Of a stretch of 64,000 nt of DNA, positions 26,967 through 38,966 are shown piece by piece. Positions within the stretch are counted from its first letter, which is position 1, and each line of letters opens with the position of its first letter. The stretch spans positions 484,001-548,000 of the forward strand of contig JBAMJR010000240.1 of the NCBI GenBank assembly GCA_038501785.1. Direction: 5' to 3'. The notes under the pieces are model-generated. The model was not told the origin of the DNA. It did no database searches and worked only from the letters and a program-made list of their open reading frames with translations. The position numbers and the translations under genes were made by a program. Source of the DNA: Myoxocephalus aenaeus (taxonomy: Eukaryota; Chordata; Actinopteri; Perciformes; Cottidae).

Positions 26967-27607
26967 AAAGCCTTGGTTGACACTAATCAGCTCATGTGAA
27001 CGATTTAAAGATAAAAGGCTGTAAGGTGCAAGCAGTGCTCGATATAACCGTTTGATATTTCCCTGACCTTGACATTTGCCTGGCCCATCTGTGTGGTATT
27101 CTGTTGTTCAGCGCACGGTGCACAGAGTGGAGGTTCATTCAAATAAAGCAGTGCAATACAAGTTGTTGGGCTGTAAAAATATTTCTTTGAAAATATGCTG
27201 AGCATAGACCCTGTCTGTTTTTTTTTTTGGAAGAGCTGGATACTGACTTGGAGTATATAAATGCTTAAAACATAAATAAACAAATGTAATCAAAGCCGAG
27301 CTTGTAGATTTGTTTAAATCAACAACAAAAAATGTGTTTGTAGCGCAACAAGACAGTTCCTACGTTGATATTGGATCGGTGACGAGAAGCTATCGTGCAG
27401 GGGCCGAGGAGAAAGTCCGTCAAATGTTGATGTTCTGTGTTTCTCCTCTTTTCTGCTCTTCCTCTATTGTTGAGCGAGCGGCCGGTCTCAGCTGCCACCG
27501 GCCCCAGGACTTATCTTGACACCGGGAGCGGCAATCACAGGCCGGGAGATTGAGCGCTGTTTATTTTGTGTCAATATGTCCGCTGCGAACCAAGGGCCGT
27601 AGGGAAT

Positions 27608-27611
<4 letters not shown>

Positions 27612-27642
<31 letters not shown>
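27612..27642 (+). repeat. (AC)15 microsatellite
   Basis: Pure AC run. Confidence 0.94.
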
Positions 27643-27644
<2 letters not shown>

Positions 27645-27942
27645 TTCATTCACAGCCTGGCTCACTCAATCACCAAACTACCCCAGTTTAAAATGAATGT
27701 ATGATATCTTGGCCTTTCACTATTCACATCTCTGGTTTCTCTCTTTCAGCCGTTGTGACGCTAATCTCAGTGTCGCTCGGGTTTTGTCTGATACGGGGGC
27801 AGCACCAATGCATTTTTATTCTCTATCTTATATTGCTTTTTTATTCAAGGCTATGTGTGGTCTGTGTTTGTGTGATGTGCACTTTGTGTGGATGTGGGGG
27901 GGGAAATTGTGCTCTGAAAATTTAGACTTTGTGTGCATAAAG

Positions 27943-27943
<1 letters not shown>

Positions 27944-27990
<47 letters not shown>
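27944..27990 (+). repeat. (TG)23 microsatellite
   Basis: Pure TG run; a smaller GT run follows at 28154-28172. Confidence 0.94.
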
Positions 27991-27993
<3 letters not shown>

Positions 27994-29525
27994 GACTCAC
28001 TGCCTAAAGAGCAAATCGTCTCACTAACGAAGCAGCTCCATCTGTAACCACTGGTGACCACCAAACCAATGACAGGCCTCGTCTGCTCTGGCTGACAGCT
28101 GACATTGTCCCGGCCCCTGTTGGTAATTCGTGGCAACAAATTGGTTGGTGTGTTGTGTGTGTGTGTGTGTGTATGTATGAGAGGGAGAAAGAGAGGTAGA
28201 GAAGGGTGGGGGGGGCAGGCAAAGAGAAAGAATGAAGAGTTTATCTTTCCCACTCAATTACTGACCCTGTGTGTGTGTGTGATCATTAGAACTTTAATAT
28301 TAACCGGCTTTTTTCTCCTCTCAGTTTAAAACTTTACAGATACATCTGTTTTCTCCTCTGATATCTTCTTAGTGGAGCTGAATGAATGCCACATTTTTAA
28401 AGGAAATGTAATAATTTCTCATTGCACTAAGTAAAGTAGTAAAGTGGTCCGTTCTATGCACCTCTTTCCAGAGGGCAAGACAGTTGCACAAACACACACA
28501 AATGCACACACGTCATGGGAGCCATCTCAATAAGTTCCAATCTCCTCTATGAAATATTCATCACAACCTCCTGTGCCCAGTTCCAGTGCCATGCCTCTCT
28601 GTGTGTGGCCTGGGTTTGGTGTCAGGCCAGTGATACACGCACAATCTCACTCACACTAGGTGTTAAAGTATTCGTTTCTTGTTGTTGTCCCACCTTCTGC
28701 CCCTTCTCCATTTCTCCATTTCACTCTCCATTGCTCTGCAACACTCAGACAGTCTTTCTCTCTCCTCTTCATGCCCCGTCTTCCCTCCTCCTTTTCTCTA
28801 TTTGCTGTCCTTTCCCCCCTCTTTCACTTTCACTCTTTTTGCCTTCAGGACACGTGCACAACCCAAAAACATTTTTTCTTCTTCTGATCTTCACCATTAT
28901 TTCCACCAATTCATTTGTCATGAAGGTGGGTGTTTGTCTGGCATGCAAACAAAACCCCTCTTATTGTTTAGGTTTTGGAAAACAGTAGTTTGTCGTATGT
29001 ATAACTTATCAAATCACTAATTCAAGCGCACTCCTCTACAGTCAGTTGTCACAGAGACCAAGGCAACTCTCACTTGGTATTCATATATGTGAACACATAT
29101 ATTCATATATGTGTACAGGCAATTCTCACTTATCCACTGATAATCAAAGGCAATTTAGAACATTTAGAAACATTTTATTGTGTACTGAGCAAACTAACAG
29201 GCAATGGACCTCAACCTTAAAAACAGACGGAATGTATCACCCCAAAAGTCTTGATTATACATTCATCATTTTCTGATTTATTCATCTGTATGTGAGACAT
29301 CGCTTTGGGGAATTCTGTCCGCCCATTTGTTCAACAAGAGACGGAGTAAGTAAAGAGAAAATAATTCAGAACGCAATGTATCAAAATCCAAGAAGAAGAA
29401 TGTAGTGCCAAAAACAGATGGGATGATAATATCATTTTTTTCTCTGACAGGCTCATCTAGCTTCATGTGCAGTGAACATTTTGCTCTAAGTGAGCACTCA
29501 TATGAGTGTGGGCTCTCTCTCACTC

Positions 29526-29551
29526 ACTCACACACACACACACACACACAC

Positions 29552-29620
<69 letters not shown>

Positions 29621-29643
29621 CACACACACACACACACACACAC
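29526..29643 (+). repeat. (CA)n microsatellite with two AA interruptions
   Basis: 118 bp in three blocks separated by CAACAC phase breaks near 29551 and 29619. Confidence 0.94.
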
Positions 29644-30132
29644 TCAATATGGAAAAATAGGTATGCCATGGTAATAAGTCATGGACCAAAAGGTCCACTA
29701 CTTATTGTACCATAGGAATACCTCCTTCTCCACACTTATTTCAAATATACTTATTACATTTGAATGCCATTGATTGTCAAAAAGCATTGTGATTTCCAGT
29801 TGGACTTTTCACTTGTGAAATCCTCCATCTTTAGTCAACATTGGTGGCTCCCCATCGGCCCAGTAAAGGCCTTCCCCTGCATGGACATTTGAAAAGAGAC
29901 ATGGGGGGAAATGAGGAAATGACCCGTGCTTAGCCACACAACATGCTAGCTGTGCTCTAGGGCTGTCAACGAATAATCGAAATTCGAATATATATTCGAA
30001 TAGTTGTTAAAAACAGAATTCGAATGTGAAAATTTATATTTGAATGTAAAAAAAAAATAAAAAATATTTCGGAGGATAATTTATCGTGAATCTGGCAACC
30101 CCCGCCGCGGCCGCGATGAAGTGTCCTCTGTG

Positions 30133-30133
<1 letters not shown>

Positions 30134-30189
<56 letters not shown>
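30134..30189 (+). repeat. (GT)28 microsatellite inside the hAT element
   Basis: Pure run within the transposon at 29958-30972. It was either carried by the element or arose after insertion. Confidence 0.94.
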
Positions 30190-30190
<1 letters not shown>

Positions 30191-30535
30191 CGAGCCGTTC
30201 GGGGTAGAGTCTCTGACCCGGAGCAGACGTGAAGCTGGTTGAGGCTTTCACGGGGTTTTGCTGTTGTTGTGGCGTAGGCTGCGGCCCACAGTAGCCTGTT
30301 CTATGTTCCCTTAATAAACACCCTATAATAGGGTGACCAGACGTCCTCTTTTTCCCGGACATGTCCTCTTTTCGAGACCTAAAAAAAGCGGTCCGGCAGG
30401 GATTCCAAAAACGTCCGGGGATTTTGCTACGTCGGGGGGGAAAATAGTTATTACCCCCCTTACAAGTTTTTGGAAATGGTATCTCCCTCACGTTCCACCT
30501 TCTTGCGCAAGCTCTGACTGTAGAGAGAACTGTCA

Positions 30536-30880
30536 TTGGTCGACCGATCTCAACGTAAATGTAGGTTCACGGCATGCTACCCAAGAGAATATGGCATAAA
30601 ATGTGGAACTTCAGAGAAACAGCCCCGTCTGGATACGTATTTTGCGCCGTCCCGCCACAAGTTCGTTGTCTGCGGCACGACAGCAGGCCTGCACGCAAAA
30701 ATTGATTTTGTTCGTATGCAAGGACATGAGGGCTTCAGGGAGTTCTGTGAAGAACTGGAACCGAGGTACCTTATCCCTGATCAGCACTCAGCATGTGTTT
30801 ATTGTTGCCGTTCATTTAAAAACCGCTATGCGCGACCGACGGTGCGGTGCGGGGGGGGGGGGAGTGAACAACCTAAACTG
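30536..30880 (+). pseudogene. Possible hAT transposase fragment inside the transposon
   Basis: An open frame from 30536 contains EKQPRLDTYFAPS, resembling the linker after a BED zinc finger, and then GHEGFREFCEELEPRYLIP, resembling the segment of hAT/ZBED transposases usually seen as EGFR-L-PRY-P. The C-x2-C pair (CVYCC) follows. It ends in a G-run and then the 3' terminal region of the element. No catalytic DDE region or C-terminal dimerisation domain is present, so this is at most a remnant. The assignment rests on short remembered motifs. Confidence 0.4.
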
Positions 30881-31422
30881 AAGAATTTTGTAATTTACAC
30901 ATATATTCGAATATATGTGTTTTTTTAAAGGGAATATTCGAACGTCATTTTTTAGCAATTTTGACAGCCCTACTGTGCTCAGACAATCAGCATAGCATTA
31001 GGAGGACTGTTGCATAGAGCCATCATGGCTGCCTAGCCCTAGGGGAGCCGGTGATCTGCCTATAGGCTTTATAAAAAGTTGGAGGTCCTGCAGAGCCCCC
31101 TGAGGGCCAGAATGGAGGCCCCTGTTATAAAGGCCTCTGAGATGCTCAGGAGCTAGTATCTTTGTGTAATATTCCTGTGCCCTGTCCCCCTCCCATGATA
31201 ATATGCAACTGCTGTTTTCCAGAGTCTCGAATTAACTGTCAATCAACCATCTCAACCATAATAAATTTGCATAAAAAAATGCCGCCACTAAAAAAACATT
31301 ATGACTGGAGTTTACTGCTCCGTAACTACATACAAGCCGAGGACTGATCTATCAGTAATAACTTATTGCCAAGTCCCTCTGCCCGATGAATAATCTACCT
31401 GTGTATGGTATGTATTTATAAT

Positions 31423-31423
31423 G

Positions 31424-31463
<40 letters not shown>
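31423..31463 (+). repeat. Compound (GT)n-(AT)n tract
   Basis: GT repeats pass directly into a TA run of about 24 nt. Confidence 0.92.
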
Positions 31464-31471
<8 letters not shown>

Positions 31472-31885
31472 GTTTTCTCCCACTTTCTTCCATTCCTCAG
31501 TCTTTCTCTCTACCTTCCTCTCTCAGGTGTTGTGGAAGGTATTATTTTGAAGAAATCCACTTCTATATACAGTGAGAGAAAGAAGCAGAGAGACTGAGGT
31601 AGAGGGAGTCCGATAGGGCTAAGTGGCCTTTCGTTGCCCCCAGGGTGTCCTCCGTCGGCGTCCGTGGGTGTTCTTTGTCCAGAGCTTTCACTGTGATTAG
31701 AGCGTTTGAGTTGACAATTCACTTAAGACCCTCTTTCTTTCTCTCTTTCTCCTTCTCCCTCCATCCTCTATCCCCTTGGTCAATCTCTCTCACACACACA
31801 ACACACTCTCTCGTGGTATATTACCTGTTCTTGTAATGCAGTTAAGCTCAGCTAGGAGCATTTCCTCGTAATACTACTTAATTCC

Positions 31886-32065
<180 letters not shown>

Positions 32066-32509
32066 ACACAAGGATAAGGAAAGGTACCATTTACTGTATG
32101 CTGCTGCTTGGGTTCCCCCCCAGCCATTAACCCAGTGTGATAATGGTTCTGATTGCAGAGGACCAGTGTGTCTCTGCCTGAAGTCTTGTGTAAAATATGG
32201 GACCTTTTGTAAGGAATAAACACCATGGGGCTTTGGGGAAGTGGGAGTTGGACGGTTAGGGAGGCTCCACTTGGATTAGTCCTCCTGTAATGCTGCATCC
32301 AGGAATGTCTGAATGTCCCAACCTCCCTACTCTGGGGAAACTGCAATGGAACGCTACTTATTGCCAGTGTTTGAAACCAGCAGAGTCCGGTGGGGTTTCG
32401 GGATCCTCCACCTGACTGTACTGTACTAGACAGTCACGTGACATCATCTCAGATGTGCACAAATGATACTATGCAATGTGACAGACAACTATTTCTTCTT
32501 TTTGCTGAG

Positions 32510-32610
32510 GTGGGTGACTTCCATAAAGCTGAAATGACGACAATTGATCAATAGGATAAATTACTGAAAATGAATCTGCAACTTTGTCTATATTCAATTT
32601 GATTCAAGCT
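32510..32610 (-). repeat. Possible inverted GCTGCAACTA-family fragment
   Basis: GCTGAAATGACGACAATTGA and GAAAATGAATCTGCAACTTT resemble the reverse complement of the family's right terminus. The match is short and degenerate. Confidence 0.35.
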
Positions 32611-32724
32611 AAAACATTTGTTTTGTTTTGTTTAATTTATGAACTGCAATGCCTCACTGTGTGGAAATGACTGGGCTCATTCTTTTTCTGTTTTGCTAAC
32701 ATCCAGCCTCACTTTAACATCTAT

Positions 32725-33030
32725 TTCCTAACTTGGGTAATAACTACATTTAACAAATATATACATAGGTGTAAAATACAATTTTATTTAAATAATACAC
32801 CTTACACCAGCAAAAGTAAAACATATTTAAAATGTAAAGGAATTGCAATTCAAGTGTAATTTAATTCAAGTACAATTTTAGCAAGAAATTGATCAAAAAC
32901 TGATATTAGAATCCCAGCATATAATGAATATAGTTTAAATAAACATAGGATTGATTTGAATAGATTTGGCCTCTTGTTACCGATAGGCCGATCCAGCTAT
33001 ATTGAGTCAGTATCTGCCCAAATTATCAGT
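32725..33030 (+). repeat. TATCGG/GGTGCATC-family repeat, copy 2
   Basis: ACATTTAACAAATATATACA and TATTGAGTCAGTATCTGCCC align with copy 1 in order and orientation, and TTACCGATAGGCCGATCCAG is the family's diagnostic segment. It is strongly decayed. Confidence 0.5.
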
Positions 33031-34100
33031 GTGTATTTAAAATAGTAATCATCGCTACTTAAAAAACACACTATTAATTACACTGTAAAAGGGTAGAATA
33101 AACTAAATATAAACATCAATAATATTGAGAACTGATTCTGTAAATAAAAAAAGTAATTTTTTGCTTGTCATTCTCTTTTTCCCCCCCCGTTCTTCTTGTT
33201 TTCCTAATCCAAGTAGCCACTGGCCAGTAGCCAGCAGAGGGTAGAAAAATGACAGGAGAGAGGAGAGAATGACAAAGTGACAGAGAAAGAAGGAAGGAAG
33301 GAGATAAGGGGAAGAAGAAGAAGAAGGAGGAGGAGGAGCAGGAGGGGGTGACATTGCTCATGGGTTAGTGCTCCAAAACGGAGTGCTAAAATCATTTCAG
33401 CTCAGATAAAGCTCTGGCCACTGCCAGGCCGCCCCAGGATATCTGCCCTGCTCATCTGCCTCTCCAATGAAACGCCTGCACACAGGGAGCCTGCAGGCAG
33501 CCCGCCACACACATGTGAACTCGCCCGCACACACAGATGCAAATACACTCACAGTCAGAAATACACACGGGTGCTTCTGTATCACATGTGCACGCACTCG
33601 CTGGCCTCTCTCGGCGAGTTTGTCGCAGTGCAGTTTATTTCAGTTGAGAGAGAGACGGAGCGACAGAGTGCCCCGGGGGTCTCCTTCCTCTTCTGAACCT
33701 CCCAAATTAACACCCTGCCACCACCACCGCCACTCCTTCCAATCACCGCTCCCTACAGCCTTTAGAATCATCTATACTTGAGCCCGCAAACTCACCCCCA
33801 TCCACCCCATTAACCTTCTTTCCATCCTGGTTTCACTCTGCCCTCAACACCGATCTTTACTCACAAGTCCAGCATCATCTTTTTGAGTCTGAAAGCATTT
33901 CAGTTTACTCACTATCAAGTCATACATGGTACTGTGGCTTGTCATCCTTGTCAAAACCAATGTTGCTTCATATTCTTGGCTGGACTGGGAACAGATTCAG
34001 TCGGGGATCAGCGAGGGGACTCAATTCTCAAACTATTAAAGTCAAATCAAAGTCAATTTAGCTATTTTGTTCTCACACAGGCAGCCAAGGCCGTGCATCC

Positions 34101-34344
34101 AGTGGTTGAATTAATTGGAAATGTTATTGAAGTTTAAATGCATTGAAGAATACTTTTAAAATTATTATTTTTTCAAACATATAAAGTATGTTCCTGTGTC
34201 ATTCAATATAAAGGAATATATTCATATATAATTTAAGTGGTTGAATTAATTGCACGTTATTGAAGTTTAAATGCGTTCAAGAATAATAATAAAAAGTCTT
34301 TATTTTTCACATATATAAAGTAAGTTCATGTGTAATTCAATATG

Positions 34345-34407
<63 letters not shown>

Positions 34408-34410
34408 AAG
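34101..34410 (+). repeat. Tandem duplication, period about 135 bp, with (AT)n expansion in unit 2
   Basis: Unit 1 (34101-34235) and unit 2 (34236-34410) both start AGTGGTTGAATTAATTG, share TTATTGAAGTTTAAATGC and CATATAAAGTA, and end in ATAATTTAAG. Unit 2 is longer because a short AT stretch has become (AT)28. Confidence 0.85.
34347..34403 (+). repeat. (AT)28 microsatellite
   Basis: It lies in the second unit of the 135-bp tandem duplication. Confidence 0.95.
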
Positions 34411-35647
34411 CAGCATGATTGCTTTCACAATAGAACTGAAAAGTAGACTGAACGTAACGAAACATCATAAAGGTGACACCAAACAAGCAAAGCAGCTGCT
34501 CAACTGAACATTTAAACCACCAAATATGTCCTGAGGAAATTTAAATCAGCCAGCTTGATGTTGGTTGGACCGTGAACCTAAGTGGCCAATCAGGGGCTGG
34601 CGTGACCCTGCAGGCAGCCAATCATTCCATTGGATCAGCACAGCGTACACAGTACATGACGACGCTCCACAAGAGGCATACAGCTTTGTGCAGCACCATA
34701 TCAGACATGCATCTAATCTCTTATTGAGTTATAATGCAACAAGCTGCCTTTGTTAATAATGTTTGCTAACTTGTGATCACAGCAAGTGTCTTTGCTGCTG
34801 TCGCCATCCTGAACACTCTCCTCTTCCTCCAGTCACACTAACAGTCCCACAGAACTGCTCATCAGCATTCATCCGTCACTCCGACATCCAGATTGTTTCA
34901 AAGGTGTTGTGCTCCGAGAGAGGGTGAAGTGAATCAGAGTAAAGTAGTTTAATCAAACCAAATGCCAAACCTTTTCTATTTCTTATGTTTTAGTAAACTG
35001 AATATTTTTGAGTTTTTTGACTTTTTTTTTTTACATTTAACAGATCAAACGATAAGTTTATTAATTAAATAAATAAATGCCAGATTAATTGACTGCCAAT
35101 CTTAAGTGGCATTCTTCGATAAGACACACTTTCACCAAAATGTCTGGTGAAAGCTTAGCAGCTGCTGGACAACACACCAGGGCTTGGATGTGTGAAGTAT
35201 CGCTGTAGGTTCGAACATTACATTTAAAACATTAAATTCACACACGTAAGCCACAGGTTGACAGTGTGTCCCTCAGCAGCGCTGTCTTTGTATCCAAAAC
35301 CGATGTCCCCCCCCCCCCCCTTCCTTGTTTACCTCCCTCACCCTTCCCTGTGCTTCCTATAACCTCCACTCTATATGATGTCTTCCCCCATCTCCCGCTC
35401 CTCTCTTCTTCACCTCAGCCCCTCTTCACCGAGATAGGGAATCTGGGTCTAATGTTTAAGGCATCAGTGCAGTTGTCGGGCAGACTCCTGGAGGCTCTTG
35501 TGGTGGATGTGATTTCTGTCTCCCTCCTCTGTCACCCACTCCCCCTTTCTGTCACTCTTCCTGAATATATCCTACCCCCTGCTCACTGCTACACTGATGT
35601 GCTCACGAAAGGGGGCACACAGGGGCAGACATGCTTTCACCCAAAGC

Positions 35648-35648
<1 letters not shown>

Positions 35649-35692
<44 letters not shown>
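35649..35692 (+). repeat. (AC)22 microsatellite
   Basis: Pure AC run. Confidence 0.95.
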
Positions 35693-35694
<2 letters not shown>

Positions 35695-37954
35695 ACCCAT
35701 GCACAAACATCATACTGACTCATAGTAGAGTGGGTGTAGAGTATTTTCTAAGTGTAACTGGATGACGGCGTCAGAGGGTCACAGACCAAACTTTGTTTTT
35801 CTAAATTTGTGTGACTGTCTTGTGTGACTGACTGATCTAATGAAAGCACAGCTAACTAACTACACAAACTATTTCCTCACATTTTATTAACAAAAGATGA
35901 ATCGAGGGAAGAGTTACAGCCCTGGTCGGTTTAAAAGTGGATTTTTACTAATAAGGTGATACCTTTGCATCCCAGACCACATTACTGGAATCATTTCCAT
36001 TTTTCTCTAAACTGATCTCAGTTGTAGAAGTGTTTAGGTCAGCATTGATCTCATCCTGGTGGTTAAATAAGCAATGGGTTCAGCAGTTATGGTCTGAATG
36101 AAGACAGTGAGTATTATTATTAGTATATGGAAGGACAATGTGCATATCATAATACACTCACATGTTTGTTCTGGTTTCATTTTCAGATGGGAATTCAATT
36201 TAATGGATTTGACATTTAAATTACATTTATATAACAGGCTACCAGACAAGTTAAAAAAGACCACAACGTGGGCGAGCAAATGAGAGATAAATAAACTACA
36301 ACTTAACATTAGTACTCATTATACATGCGTATTATGTGGAAAATCGCAGCAGGAGAAGTCGGAGGCTTACTTAGAGAGCAGCAGACCCACTGATACAGCA
36401 GGTACGGCGTTACTGCCTTGCGCAATCACATTTATTTGAAGATGGGTCTTGTTTGAGAAGTGCTTTTTTTTTTTAAAGCGAAGCCTACCAAGGGCACCAA
36501 TTTTTGTTGAAACAACTGGTGTTTTTGATGTCAAATAGGGTGACACTTGCATTAAAATGGCTAGTCGGTGGACATCATCAAATCTCCTCACAGGATACTG
36601 ACAGTAAATCCGAAGTATAACAGTATTCACACATATTAAGCAGCTTGGATATTCGTTTAAATTAAAAACAAAGCTAGCACAGACGTGGATAGTATAAAAA
36701 TAAAGGAAGTAAAAAGAAAATATACATTGAAATGAATCGAATGATCAGCTGGTCATATCGCTGCATGTTGCTCCTGGATGATTCATTTTTTTTTTCATTT
36801 CACATCAGTTCACATGTATAGGGAATACCATTGAAGGCAGGGAGGGGCTCAGTGGCAGCTGTCATGCTTTCTCATATTGTGTCATTCTCTTTCCCATGAT
36901 CCAAGAAAGAAGAAGCTCTCATCAGTCGTTTTAATCTCGACTGTCCTCTTCCTGTCCTCCCTGCGCCCTTTTTCTCATCTTCTACCTTCCCCTCTCTTTA
37001 CACTGACTCCTGCCACTTTCACCGCCCCGGTCTCGTCTTTATTCCTCCCCCCCACCACACTATCCCAACTCTTTTCTCCCTCTCTTTCAATCTCTGCCCT
37101 CCTCCAATCACCCCCATTCCCCTCTCTTTCTCTCTCCCCTGTCCTAATTGTTTATATACATTAACATTCAAGAAACTAGATAGCTTGGAGCAGGTGACAC
37201 CCTGTAATTTGACATCCTTGCCTTTCTCCAAGGAAGGAGAGAGATGCAATCTGTGGCAATCTACATTGTGTGTGTGTGTGTGCGTGTGTGTGTAGCGTAA
37301 TCTGGGGTTGTCACACGGCCCCATGCCACTCTCCGTATGCTAATCAATGAATGAAGCTCTGCAAAGCTCTCGTCTGCCAGCTAAACCCCACACCTCAGTG
37401 CTGATATGTCTATTAGCCACATGTCAAACTCCCTCTTTGTTGTTTCTGTCTCCCCACATCTCATTCCCTCCTCTCTCATTCGATCGTTCCTCCTCTCTGT
37501 AATTCTGCGCTGCCGTGTCTCTCTCACTCCCTTCTTCCATTTCTATCTCCATACTTTATTTGGCTCTCCTCCCGTAACCCTCACTTCTACTTTGTTCCTG
37601 TGCGCACTCTGCAGATGTCTTTCCATCAAGTGTTCACTCTACGTCTGTTCATTGTCAACGAGAAGTGCAGCGAACGGTGGTGATGGAAACCGGTTCATGT
37701 AAAACATTGATGTGACGTAAACAAGGATACCAGTTACAAACTTGAGAACCAATTTTTGACTCCGTTGTGCTTCATATTTGAGTAGAAAAAGTGGGCAGCA
37801 AAAATACAAATGGAAAGATGTATACATGTGTGTTTAGTAGTTTTCCTCTTATCATTTCTGATATTATTAGTGCTACTATGGCTATTCCTACTCTCATTAT
37901 ATGTATAATTTATGTCATAGGATTAACTATTTGATAATGTTGTTTATTCTGTAC

Positions 37955-38112
37955 GCCTGACACTTCTGTTCCATCCTTGGAGAGGGGTCCCTCCTCAGTT
38001 GCTCTCCCTGAGGTTGTGAGGGTCCAACACCGGATGTTGAGTGTCAAATTCTATGAGGCAAGTTTGTGATTTGTGATATTAGGCGATACAAACATAATTG
38101 AATATAATTCCC
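37955..38112 (+). repeat. Fish retroposon 3' tail, internally deleted
   Basis: GGAGAGGGGTCCCTCCTC, GTTGCTCTCCCTGAGGT, TGTGAGGGTCC, GAGGCAAGTTTGTGATTTG and the ATACAAACATAATTGAATA end occur in the order of a very common teleost repeat. The usual stretch between CCCTGAGGT and TGTGAGGGTCC is missing, which indicates a deletion. It is a decayed copy. Confidence 0.6.
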
Positions 38113-38923
38113 TAGAGTACATCACCCCTTTTTTGTGGTTTGTAAGGGTTGGTATTAAATAAGACTGAGGTGAGTTCTTGGTCTAATTTGATTCATGACA
38201 TTATATAAAGGAACCTGTTGTATCAGGTTTGATGCTTGCACACTCAATAGGTAATACTTTCTTCAAATGAAATGAATATATATATATACACCTAGATTAC
38301 TAAAAAGGACAAAGCTTCAGCTGTCCGTATGTGGTTCTATTTGCACATAATCAAATTAATAAAATGACAAAACACACCCTTTAGATAAGTCCAGACACAG
38401 CCACAAGCTGCTTGGTCCTACTTGCTCTGCATATATCATTGCTCTGCTTTTACAACATCACTCCTACTGCAGAACTGTCCCACTGCAAGATGCAGGAAAG
38501 GAGTCTGTCATGTACACAGACATGCTGACAGACAGGTAGAGGGGAGATAAAATGAGACATAGCCGCGCGTTTGTCTTAATGCTTTTGCAAGCCTCAAGAC
38601 GGGATGACAGAGAGACAGACAGAAGGGCGTGGAACCAGGCAGACAAGGAGGCAAGCAGACAGTTATAGGGGCAGTTAGACAGGCAGTCAGCCCTGGCATT
38701 TTGCAGCAGATAAGTAAGCTATCAGAGGAGGGGGATAAATAGCAGAGTAAAGATTGGTCCCGGCCCCCTCAGAGAGGAGCGGGGGGCCACAATGCAGGCG
38801 TGGTGGGCAGATAGCCCCCTGCTCTCATTATACTCTGCCTAATCCAAAACGATGTTTACTCAGAGAGAGAGAGAGAGAGAGAGAAGGGCCACGCTTATCG
38901 AAGCCCTGCACAGTCCTCCAAGC

Positions 38924-38933
<10 letters not shown>

Positions 38934-38962
<29 letters not shown>
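38934..38962 (+). repeat. (GT)14 microsatellite
   Basis: A short (GA)n precedes it at 38861-38884. Confidence 0.93.

Positions 38963-38966
<4 letters not shown>

Larger units (their letters stand above)
26967..29957. other. Intronic stretch, no gene seen
   Basis: Unique DNA with microsatellites. Candidate conserved blocks lie at 27510-27605 and 28020-28145. A near-palindromic CATATATGTG cluster lies at 29080-29115. Confidence 0.45.
29958..30972 (+). mobile_element. hAT-type DNA transposon, internally deleted, 1015 bp
   Basis: The ends are TAGGGCTGTCAA and TTGACAGCCCTA, perfect 12-bp terminal inverted repeats of the hAT type. They are flanked on both sides by the identical 8-bp target duplication CTGTGCTC (29950-29957 and 30973-30980). 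Perfect palindromes containing ATTCGAAT lie near both ends (29982-30001 and 30897-30920) and may be transposase-binding sites. The interior contains (GT)28 and then a segment with short open frames, one with a hAT-like EGFREFCEELEPRY stretch near 30740-30775. No full transposase remains, so it is non-autonomous. Confidence 0.88.

Noticed and set aside
29526..29643. CRISPR-like regularly spaced repeat
   Set aside because: It is a plain CA microsatellite with two phase breaks, in a vertebrate genome.
30081..30536. 151-codon minus-strand frame inside the hAT element
   Set aside because: It includes the (GT)28 tract and antisense repeat sequence; the transposon structure explains it better.
36367..36630. 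87-codon minus-strand frame with normal composition
   Set aside because: No recognisable motif, no splice context and no supporting neighbour; probably chance.
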